A DNA stretch of 36,369 nt from the NCBI GenBank assembly GCA_022791945.1, contig JAAVZY010000045.1, positions 1 through 36,369 on the forward strand, written 5' to 3'. The notes below the pieces were generated by a model. It worked only from the letters and a program-made list of their open reading frames with translations. It was not told the DNA's origin and made no database searches. The DNA comes from Oscillospiraceae bacterium. GTDB taxonomy: Bacteria; Bacillota; Clostridia; Oscillospirales; Ruminococcaceae. The first letter of the stretch is position 1. Each line of letters opens with the position of its first letter. Of this stretch, positions 28,427-36,068 are shown piece after piece. Made by a program: the position numbers and the translations under genes.

Positions 28427-30631
28427 CTATGAATACAGCTTCTCAGACAGGGGGCGGCGTTTGCCGGTGAGGCGCTCGATGGTCTGAAGCATCAGGGCAA
28501 GATCCATGGGCTTTACAAGATGGGCGTCGATGCCGCACTCCCGGGAGCGGATCCGATCGCTCTCCTGCACATTGGCGGACAGGGCGATGATGGGGATCCC
28601 TGATAAGGCCGGGTCTGCCAGTGCGCGAATTGCCGCGGCCTCCTGCCACCCGTCCATGACCGGCATCTGCAAATCCGTCAGCACCAGATCATAGTGACCG
28701 GCAGGCATTTTTTTGAGCTTTTCCAAGGCAAGCGCCCCGTTTTCCACCGGATCTACCACAAAGCCCATTCGCTCCAGAAGCTCGGTCTCTATCTCCAGAT
28801 TGATTTCATTATCCTCCGCCAGCAGGATCCGCTGGGAAACCTCCTGGCTGGACAGCACCTTCCGCTCCGGCGCGGTGCGGGCCTGACGGCGAAGCCGGAG
28901 CATCACCGTGAAGGCGCTTCCCTGGCCTATGGCGCTCTCCACCTCTATCGTTCCGCCCATCATGTCCACAATCTGCTTGGCAATGGTCAGCCCCAGCCCG
29001 ACGCCGTGGATTTTGCTGTGGGTGGAGTTTTTCTCCCGGCTGAAGGGCTCGAACACCTTCTCCAGAAACTCCGGGCTGATGCCCACGCCGGTATCCTTTA
29101 CCCGGAGGCTGTACTCCATATAATCATTGACCTGCTCTTCCCCCTGGGCGGCTGAAAGCGTCACCTGCCCGCCTGGATTGGTATATGTAATGGCGTTGCT
29201 GGTCAGGTAGAACGCAAGCTGCCGGAGCTTCTCCGGATCCCCGTATACCGCGCTGTGCTCCAGCCTGGAGCACTCTATCCGGAGGGAGATATTCTTCTCC
29301 CTGGCCTGGGGCTGGAAATAGGAATAGGTCCGCTCCAAAATCTCCCGCAGATCGCAGGCTGTCTCCTGCGGGCCGGTCATCTCAGAAAGGGCGGATACCT
29401 CCAGCACCTTGTCGATCATGTCCAGCAGGGTCCGTCCGGCGGTTTCCATCTGCGCCAGATAATCCGTCAGAATCGGATCCTCCGTGCTCAGCCTGGCAAG
29501 AGAGGTGAATCCGAAAATGGCGTGAAGCGGCGTCCGCATATCGTGGGACATATTGGACAGAAAGGCGTTCTGGCTGGCAATCGCCAGATTGGCCTTGGTC
29601 AGAGCCTCTGACAAAAGGGCCTGCTGCTCCATCTGCTGACGGATCTCCTCGTCCACCCGGCGGTAGCCAAAAACCACCTGGCTGACCTGCTCCTGACGCC
29701 CCACATCCACCAGCCGGAGCTGGAGGTATTGGATCTCTCCCTTTACGACCACCCGGTAATTGAAATAATAGGTGCCGCTTTCGGCCAGCTTTTCCCGTAT
29801 ACAGGCAGGCGCCGTCTCCCGGGTCACCAGCTCCCGATCCTCCGGATGCACCCAGATATCCACGTAGCTTTTGGCGTACTGAGAGTAAGGCAGGGGATGA
29901 TACCGCTCCTGAAACAGCAGAGCGGTCCGCTGACTGAGCCGATAGGGCACGATCTGATCCGTGTCCAAATCCAAATAGCAGATGGACTCGTAATTGATGC
30001 TCAGACCCTCGATCACCTCCAGCTGCCGGAGGTACTCCTGATTGATCAGGCTCCGTTCCTGATCGTATTTCTGGATCAGGCTCTGGAGCCGCTGTTCGCC
30101 CTCCAGCTTTTCGCTGAGCAGGCGGGCCCGTTCCGCAAGAAGCTGCTCCCGCTTATCGGTGGCGTCTGCCAGAAACACATAAAAGACGTTTCCCACAGCG
30201 GGAACACAGATAAAGTGCCCGTAGTCCTCAATCCAGCGGACAGCGCCATCCCTGCGGCAGATCCGGTACTCTACATAGTCCAGATCGAATTGGCTGGCGG
30301 CAACCTGGGCGCGGATGCTTTCCTCCACCTGCTCCAGATCCTCCGGATGCACCAGCCCGCGAAAGGAATCTGCCGTATGCGCCCGGAACTCCTCTATGGT
30401 ATCGCATTGGAAAATACGCAGAAGTCCCCGATTGGCATAGATGATCCGTTCGTCCTGATCCGCGTGATAAATCAGGAAGCCGCCGGGCATTTCGTCCATG
30501 AAGCGTGTAAAGGCCCTCAAGGTCTGGTCGTCTTTATCAGGAAGGGAGGAAACGCATCCGCATTCCTGAGACGCGCACAGCATTTGCAGAATGCGGGCCA
30601 TGAGAGCATGCTCCTGCTCCTGTTGGTTCAT
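28427..30631 (-). CDS. Hybrid sensor histidine kinase/response regulator with PAS domain(s)
   Basis: PAS-like N-terminus, H-box LSNMSHDMRTPLHAIFGF, GVGLGLTIAKQIVDMMGGTIEVES, REC domain RILLAEDNEINLEIETELLE...DLVLTDLQMPVMDG. Confidence 0.95.
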   Translation of the reverse strand: MNQQEQEHALMARILQMLCASQECGCVSSLPDKDDQTLRAFTRFMDEMPGGFLIYHADQDERIIYANRGLLRIFQCDTIEEFRAHTADSFRGLVHPEDLEQVEESIRAQVAASQFDLDYVEYRICRRDGAVRWIEDYGHFICVPAVGNVFYVFLADATDKREQLLAERARLLSEKLEGEQRLQSLIQKYDQERSLINQEYLRQLEVIEGLSINYESICYLDLDTDQIVPYRLSQRTALLFQERYHPLPYSQYAKSYVDIWVHPEDRELVTRETAPACIREKLAESGTYYFNYRVVVKGEIQYLQLRLVDVGRQEQVSQVVFGYRRVDEEIRQQMEQQALLSEALTKANLAIASQNAFLSNMSHDMRTPLHAIFGFTSLARLSTEDPILTDYLAQMETAGRTLLDMIDKVLEVSALSEMTGPQETACDLREILERTYSYFQPQAREKNISLRIECSRLEHSAVYGDPEKLRQLAFYLTSNAITYTNPGGQVTLSAAQGEEQVNDYMEYSLRVKDTGVGISPEFLEKVFEPFSREKNSTHSKIHGVGLGLTIAKQIVDMMGGTIEVESAIGQGSAFTVMLRLRRQARTAPERKVLSSQEVSQRILLAEDNEINLEIETELLERMGFVVDPVENGALALEKLKKMPAGHYDLVLTDLQMPVMDGWQEAAAIRALADPALSGIPIIALSANVQESDRIRSRECGIDAHLVKPMDLALMLQTIERLTGKRRPLSEKLYS

Positions 30632-30658
30632 GATGCCATCTCTCCTCTCTTGTGCCTA

Positions 30659-30821
30659 AGAGCCTGTTCAAAATCTCCGGGCGCAGCGTCTGAAAGGCGC
30701 TTTTTCCGCACAGGCGGCGTCAAAAATGCTCGGAATCCACAAAGGATTCCTCCGCTTTTTTCCTTGCTGTGCAAAAAAATCCCCTTCCATTCGCCCCACC
30801 CAGAGATTTCGAACAGGCTCT
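30659..30821. mobile_element. MITE-like element with 23-bp terminal inverted repeats
   Basis: Left AGAGCCTGTTCAAAATCTCCGGG, right CCCAGAGATTTCGAACAGGCTCT (2 mismatches in 23); TAA on both sides of GAGCC...GGCTC; no ORF. Confidence 0.8.
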
Positions 30822-30974
30822 AAAAAGTTTAACACAAAAAAGGTGTGTTGTCATTACCTTCTGCTAAAGAAATTCTGACAGATAGTTCCCGAAGGGCAAG
30901 GACAGACACCCGAAAGCCCACACAAATCCCCTCTCTTTGCCCCTAAAAAAGAGAGCAAAAGCGCATACAGACCG

Positions 30975-31451
30975 TCAGCTTTCCAGGCGGCTTTTTCGGT
31001 AAGCGGCCCGTTTTTCTCCGGCCTCCCACTCCTTGACTTCCTCCAGGGTTTCCCGCACCAGCTGGGGGACAGGCGTCGGACGGTCCTGCTCGTCAAGGGC
31101 CACCATCACCAGGTAGGCCCGGTTGATGAGGAAGCGCTCACCGTTCAGCTCTTCAATGAAGGTATCCACCCGCACCTCCATAGAGGTGCGGCCCACATGG
31201 GTCAGCTGGCCCACAAGCACGACCGTATCGTTCACGTGCGCCGGCGCGCGGAATTCCAGGTGATCCACAGCCACAGTGGTTACATTGCGGTTGGAATGCC
31301 GCCGTGCGGCAACGGCGGCTACCACATCGATCCATTCCATGAGCCTGCCGCCAAAAAGCCGTTTATAGCCGTTGATGTGCTCAGGCATCAGAATCTGTAT
31401 TTGTTCTGTCCGGGACTGGGCCACTGTTTTGGGCACAAAATTTTCATCCAT
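30975..31451 (-). CDS. Acyl-CoA thioesterase, hotdog fold (YciA-like)
   Basis: HINGYKRLFGGRLMEWIDVVAAVAARRHSNRNVTTVAVDHLEFRAPAHVNDTV. Confidence 0.9.
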   Translation of the reverse strand: MDENFVPKTVAQSRTEQIQILMPEHINGYKRLFGGRLMEWIDVVAAVAARRHSNRNVTTVAVDHLEFRAPAHVNDTVVLVGQLTHVGRTSMEVRVDTFIEELNGERFLINRAYLVMVALDEQDRPTPVPQLVRETLEEVKEWEAGEKRAAYRKSRLES

Positions 31452-31545
31452 ACTCTCACCTTCCTGACAGCCTCACCCAAGGGGCTCCGCCCCCTGGATC
31501 CCATCTGCATTTACACTCTCATTGTTGACCGTGCCGGGCCGTTCC

Positions 31546-31802
31546 ATTCCGGGCCGCGCATCTGTAATAGTGGACCTGCCGCCCTCCATATAGTGTGATA
31601 CCAGGCCATTTCCCAAAGGAGGGGCAGACGATTGGAACCAACTGACCATGCGAACCCTGTTTGCAGAAGCGTTTTCAAGGACGGCGGGGAAACAACCTCC
31701 AAAAAGCAGTTCACAGGCGTCTGGATTGAGCTGATCAACAGCATCGAAAGAAACAAGAAAATGCCGCCACCGGCAGAGCCCCCACCCTCCCAGAGATCTT
31801 AG
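31546..31802 (+). pseudogene. Possible decayed small gene (family not recognised)
   Basis: Two adjoining frames read ...PFPKGGADDWNQLTMRTLFAEAF / FKDGGETTSKKQFTGVWIELINSIERNKKMPPPAEPPPSQRS*, joinable by restoring one T in a T-run near 31673; in-frame stop upstream, no clear start. Confidence 0.3.
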
Positions 31803-31805
31803 CGC

Positions 31806-31880
31806 CCTCTGCGTGGCCGGAGGTCAAGGTCGCGAGACGCGGCCTCGCCCTTCGACCACGCAGAGATTCCCAACGGGCTC
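31806..31880. repeat. Modular intergenic repeat copy J (vestigial: ends only)
   Basis: CTCTGCGTGGCCGGAGG...CGAGACGCGGCCTCG...CCTTCGACCACGCAGAGATTCCCAACGGGCTC terminal inverted repeats. Confidence 0.8.
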
Positions 31881-34215
31881 AGTCCTCCTGCCAGAAGGTC
31901 TGGAGCTCGCAGGAAAGGTCGGAAGCGCTGCGTATTCGGCGCCAGCCGTCCCAATGAGCGGGGAAGAGCTCCTGGTAGGCGGGGGTGCTGAAACGGCTGT
32001 CGATCAGCAGCACAATTCCCCGATCCTGGATGTCTCGGATCACACGGCCGGCGGCCTGGAGCACCTTATTCATTCCCGGGAACCGATAGCTGTAGTCAAA
32101 GCCCCGGCCCCGCTTTCCGTCAAAGTAATCCTTAAGCAGGTTGGTCACGGCGTTCACCTGGGGAAGCCCTACCCCGATCACCGCCGCCCCAATCAGCCGC
32201 TCCCCCCGCAGATCAATTCCCTCAGAGTACACGCCTCCCAGGACACAGAAGCCCAGGCGGGAGGCCCCGTCCGCCTGAAACTGGTCCAGAAAAGCCTCCC
32301 GCTCCTCCTCATCCATGCCGCTTTCCTGCATCAGCGCCTCCGCCTGAGGATACCGCTCCTGAAAGATCGTGTATACCTGCCGCAGATACTGGTAAGAGGG
32401 GAAAAACGCCAGGTAATTCCCAGGGCGGGCGGAAATCATGGCAAACAGCAGCTCCGCAATGGGAAGCAGGCTCTTCTCCCGGACGGTATACTTGGTGCTG
32501 ATTCCGTCAGCTACCAGAAGCCGCAGGCGCTCCGGAGCAAAGGGCGAGGGCAGCCGGCAGCAGCGAGCCTCCTTTCCCCCGCCCAGCACCTCTATATAAT
32601 AATCCAGGGGGGAGAGGGTGGCGGAAAACAGGATCGAGGCCCTGCCCCGGCTCATGCAGGCATCCAGAAACTGCGAGGTGTCCAGACAGAGCAGCTGCGC
32701 CTCCAGACCCTCTTTGGCGCCGCAAAAATAGGCGGCGTAGTGCTCGTCAAAAAGCTCCCCGATTTGCAGAAAGAACAGCACTTCAAAATAAAATGGCAGG
32801 ATCTCCCTGGAAAGGGGATGGCCCCGGTGGACCTCCAGCCACTCCCCGCAGGCGGCAGAAAAGGAGGTCAGTGTCTGGAGCAGCGCCTCCGGGCGCTCGC
32901 GCTCCACCCGCCAGTCCATGGGATCACAGCGGCGCTGAAGCTCCAGCAGGGCCTGGTTCACCTTTCCCAAGGCGGAAACCAGCTTTCGCTCCCCCTTGCA
33001 TTTCCGCCGGAGCGCCAGAACAGCAGGCTTGGAGAGCCTGGCGGAGTACATTTCCCGGGAACGGTCCACCAGATTGTGCGCCTCATCAATCAGGAAAATG
33101 TAATCCCCGCCCCCTTCCGAAAAGAGCCGCTTCAGGCAGGCCACCGGATCGAACAGGTAATTGTAATCACAGACGATTCCGTCGCACCAAAGGGTCAAAT
33201 CCAGGGAGAGCTCAAAGGGGCAGAGACGGTTTTCCTCCGCCCAGGCTTCGATCGCCGGCCGGGTGAAGGCGTCCCGTTCCTGCAAAAGCGCATAGAGAGC
33301 CCCGTTGATCCGGTCATAGTAGCCATCCGCATAGGGGCAGCTTTCCGGATTGCAGTCCCGCTCCTCCAGAAAGCAGATTTTATCCTTGGCGGTCAGGGTG
33401 ACGGTTTTCAGCCGGAGCCCCTGCTCCCGCAGCCGCCGGAAAGCGTCCTCCGCAGCCTGACGGGTAATGGTTTTGGCAGTCAGGTAGACGAGCTTTTCCC
33501 CCATCCCCTCCCCCATTGCCTTCAGGGCGGGAAAGAGGGTGGACATGGTCTTTCCGATGCCGGTGGGCGCCTGGCAGAAGAGCCTGCCGCTTCCCTGAAT
33601 GGTGCGGTAGACAGCCGCCGCCAGCTTTCGCTGGCCCTCCCGATAAGCCGGAAAGGGGAAGGCCAAGTCCCTGAGGGCGCCGGTGCGCAGAGCGGCCCAC
33701 TGCTCCTGGAATTCCGCCCACCGCTGGTACTGGGCCAGCAGCCCATCGTAAAAGTCCGCCAGCTCTCCGGCGGTGCAGCGGCGCTCAAAGCGGATGATTT
33801 CCTCCGTGTCTATCTGATAGTAGGTCAGCCGCAGGGAAACCTCCTCCAGCCCCTCTTTCAGGCAAAGGAAGTGCCCATAGCACATGGCCTGCCCCCAGTG
33901 CGCGCGATCAAAGTCCTCTGTGATGAGGCCGGCGGGGCAGCCGGTGGTCTTGATCTCGTCAACAAGCACCTCCCCGGGCTTGCGGAGGATCCCGTCGGCC
34001 CGCCCCTGGACAATATATGTAAATCCCTCCCGCCGGGTGGTCAGGGAGAGGGAAACCTCCGGCTGATACCCCGGCCCCTCCCGCTTCTGAAGCATCCGAT
34101 GGATCCGGGAGCCCTCAGGCGCCCGATCCTTTCCCCCGAACCGGTTGTCAATGCTCCCGCTGTGCAGAAGAAACTCCGTCAGCGCCCGGACGGACAGATG
34201 AATTTCCCGGCTCAT
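31879..34215 (-). CDS. ATP-dependent DNA helicase: RecB/Cas4-like PD-(D/E)XK N-terminus plus XPD/DinG-like Fe-S helicase
   Basis: GRADGILRKPGEVLVDEIKTT nuclease motif, QAPTGIGKTMSTLFP Walker A, FLIDEAHNLVDR DEAH box, Fe-S-type cysteines (CFLEERDCNPESCPYA...LCPFEL), QAAGRVIRD motif VI. Confidence 0.93.
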   Translation of the reverse strand: MSREIHLSVRALTEFLLHSGSIDNRFGGKDRAPEGSRIHRMLQKREGPGYQPEVSLSLTTRREGFTYIVQGRADGILRKPGEVLVDEIKTTGCPAGLITEDFDRAHWGQAMCYGHFLCLKEGLEEVSLRLTYYQIDTEEIIRFERRCTAGELADFYDGLLAQYQRWAEFQEQWAALRTGALRDLAFPFPAYREGQRKLAAAVYRTIQGSGRLFCQAPTGIGKTMSTLFPALKAMGEGMGEKLVYLTAKTITRQAAEDAFRRLREQGLRLKTVTLTAKDKICFLEERDCNPESCPYADGYYDRINGALYALLQERDAFTRPAIEAWAEENRLCPFELSLDLTLWCDGIVCDYNYLFDPVACLKRLFSEGGGDYIFLIDEAHNLVDRSREMYSARLSKPAVLALRRKCKGERKLVSALGKVNQALLELQRRCDPMDWRVERERPEALLQTLTSFSAACGEWLEVHRGHPLSREILPFYFEVLFFLQIGELFDEHYAAYFCGAKEGLEAQLLCLDTSQFLDACMSRGRASILFSATLSPLDYYIEVLGGGKEARCCRLPSPFAPERLRLLVADGISTKYTVREKSLLPIAELLFAMISARPGNYLAFFPSYQYLRQVYTIFQERYPQAEALMQESGMDEEEREAFLDQFQADGASRLGFCVLGGVYSEGIDLRGERLIGAAVIGVGLPQVNAVTNLLKDYFDGKRGRGFDYSYRFPGMNKVLQAAGRVIRDIQDRGIVLLIDSRFSTPAYQELFPAHWDGWRRIRSASDLSCELQTFWQED

Positions 34216-34259
34216 ATGCACCTCCTGACTGCTCGCAGAAACACCGCTCACGTTTTCTT

Positions 34260-34712
34260 TCAGAAGCTGTTTGTCTCCGGGAGGATTCGCAGGATGGCGG
34301 CAGCGGCTTCCTCCGGGGAAAGCGTTTCTGTGTCGAGCCGGAGATCGTGGGGTTCTGATTCAAACTGGCCGTATTTCCGCTCCAGCATGGCTGCTACAGG
34401 GGGAGGAAGCTTCCCGTTCATCCGCTGGGCAAACCGCCGCTGAATGGATTCCAGGCGGGCTGTAATCAGAACGCGAACACATTTCTCCGGCAGAAGCGCC
34501 AGATGCTCCTTTTCAGAAATGACATAGATCATCGCTCCGTCCCCGAAGGCGTCCTCCAGCTTCTTTCGGAACAGCGCGGCCGCAGCGCTTTCGCTTTTGG
34601 CCAGACGCAGGTAGTCCCGCCCGCTGTAAAGCTCAGCATCCAGCTTCTGCTTCAGGCAGTCCGCAATGGTGGATTTTCCCGTACAGCTGTCCCCTATCAG
34701 CGCTATTACCAT
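34260..34712 (-). CDS. P-loop NTPase / cytidylate kinase-like protein
   Basis: MVIALIGDSCTGKSTIADCLKQKL Walker A. Confidence 0.8.
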   Translation of the reverse strand: MVIALIGDSCTGKSTIADCLKQKLDAELYSGRDYLRLAKSESAAAALFRKKLEDAFGDGAMIYVISEKEHLALLPEKCVRVLITARLESIQRRFAQRMNGKLPPPVAAMLERKYGQFESEPHDLRLDTETLSPEEAAAAILRILPETNSF

Positions 34713-34784
34713 AAACAACTTCCCTTTCGCTTCCTGGTTTTGAATCGTTCTTCCCGCTACAAATATACCACAAGCATATCCCAA

Positions 34785-34934
34785 GGGCAAGACCTTGAGA
34801 GCTCTGCTCAAGGGTCAAGGCCACAGGCCTTGACCCTGCGCGCCATTCGCCAAAGGGATTAAAATCCCCTTGGAAGAGCGCGAGACAGCACGGCCTCGCC
34901 CTTCAACGCACGCAGAGATTCTGAACAGGCTCTA
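34785..34934. repeat. Modular intergenic repeat copy K (ends and hairpins only)
   Basis: CAAGACCTTGAG..., GGGTCAAGGCC-ACA-GGCCTTGACCC, right end ACGCAGAGATTCTGAACAGGCTC|TAA. Confidence 0.82.
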
Positions 34935-35312
34935 AAAGAGGTTGTTCCAGCCGGGGAGCTCACGCTGGTAGATATGGGAGGCCTGGAATCGGAGCTGCTC
35001 CAGGGCGCTGAAGGCATTCTCAAAGGATTCGTTTTCGATATGGGCTGACAGGCTTACAAGCCCCATTTCCAGCCGATCCAGATCGTCATGATGGACATAG
35101 AAGCTGAGAAATCCCTCCCGTTTCTCCCAAAGGGATTGCAGCTCTGCCGCTGTTTTTTCCAGGGCGGCGGCATCCTTCTGCCGGCAGGCGGCTTGTCCCC
35201 GGAGCGTTTCCGCTTCAAATTCATCCCGGAGCCCCCGGGCATAGTTCAGTCCTCCCAGGCTCAGCCCCAGGATGGCGGTCAGAATGATTCCGATGGTGAT
35301 CAATCTTCCCAT
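34932..35312 (-). CDS. DUF4363 family protein
   Basis: N-terminal TM, Trp/Glu-rich helices (LQSLWEKREGFLSFYVHHDDLDRLEMGLVSLSAHIENES); downstream of DUF421 gene. Confidence 0.85.
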   Translation of the reverse strand: MGRLITIGIILTAILGLSLGGLNYARGLRDEFEAETLRGQAACRQKDAAALEKTAAELQSLWEKREGFLSFYVHHDDLDRLEMGLVSLSAHIENESFENAFSALEQLRFQASHIYQRELPGWNNLF

Positions 35313-35317
35313 GGCGT

Positions 35318-35995
35318 TCACTCCTTCTCCTGCTTGGGAATCAGGCGGTAGCTTCTATTCTGATCGATGGTCAGAAGAAATACCTTTTTCAAAGGTATCT
35401 TTCGCTTTTCCAGGATGCTTTCCAGCCACTCCGGGCTGATGTTGTAGTCCCTCATGCTGCTTTGGAGAATCTGCCCGTCGCTGATCACCACAACCGGCGG
35501 AGCGGGATCCTTCCCCTGAAGGCGCAGCATCTCCGGCGTGACGGTCTGGGCGGAGAATTTCGGAAGAACGCTGACCTTGCCTGTGGTTTCCACAATGGCA
35601 TACTGAACCTCCTCCAGATCAAAAATCCCCTGCTGACGCAGGGATTCCATCAGATCGTCGATGGAAAACCGGAGCTTCCGGAGCTTCCGCTGATCCAGCT
35701 GTCCGTTCTGAATCACAATCACCGGCTTGCCGGATACCATGGAGCGGAAGCCCTTGGACTGCAGGCTGATATTGGAAACCACCAGTTCAAAGGCAACCAG
35801 CACCAGCACCGGAATAGCCCCCAGCACCATGGGAATGTTGGCGTCCTCAATGGGAAGGGAGGCAATGTTTGAAATGAGGATGGTGATCACCAGCTCGGTG
35901 GGCTGGAGCTCTCCCAGCTGCCGCTTGCCCATCAGCCGCAGGCTGAAGGTCACCAATACATATAGAAATGCCGCCCGCAAAAATACTACCAGCAT
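35318..35995 (-). CDS. DUF421 (YetF-like) membrane protein
   Basis: RLMGKRQLGELQPTELVITILISNIASLPIEDANIPM ... GKPVIVIQNGQLDQRKLRKLRFSIDDLMESLRQQGIFDLEEVQYAIVETTGKVSVL. Confidence 0.94.
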   Translation of the reverse strand: MLVVFLRAAFLYVLVTFSLRLMGKRQLGELQPTELVITILISNIASLPIEDANIPMVLGAIPVLVLVAFELVVSNISLQSKGFRSMVSGKPVIVIQNGQLDQRKLRKLRFSIDDLMESLRQQGIFDLEEVQYAIVETTGKVSVLPKFSAQTVTPEMLRLQGKDPAPPVVVISDGQILQSSMRDYNISPEWLESILEKRKIPLKKVFLLTIDQNRSYRLIPKQEKE

Positions 35996-36068
35996 ACGCC
36001 GCCGCCTTCCTTTGGAAGAACTCTCCCTTCCATTATGGACTGCGCACCGTTTTTTATACTCCTTTTGG

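Noticed and set aside
30854-31096. 80-aa ORF at the 3' end of the thioesterase
   Set aside because: Overlaps the thioesterase coding region out of frame; no domain or RBS support.
31511-31756. 81-aa minus-strand ORF MFLSMLLISSIQTPVNCFLE...
   Set aside because: No recognisable family or RBS; the plus strand of the same region gives a more protein-like, though decayed, reading.
31813-34443. 876-aa plus-strand ORF (also 11114-12979 and 17019-18944 plus-strand ORFs over 600 aa)
   Set aside because: They lie antisense to well-supported genes (helicase, glmM/methyltransferase, ygiQ), have low-complexity Pro/Gly/Arg/Leu-rich translations and no recognisable domains; typical of high-GC antisense frames.
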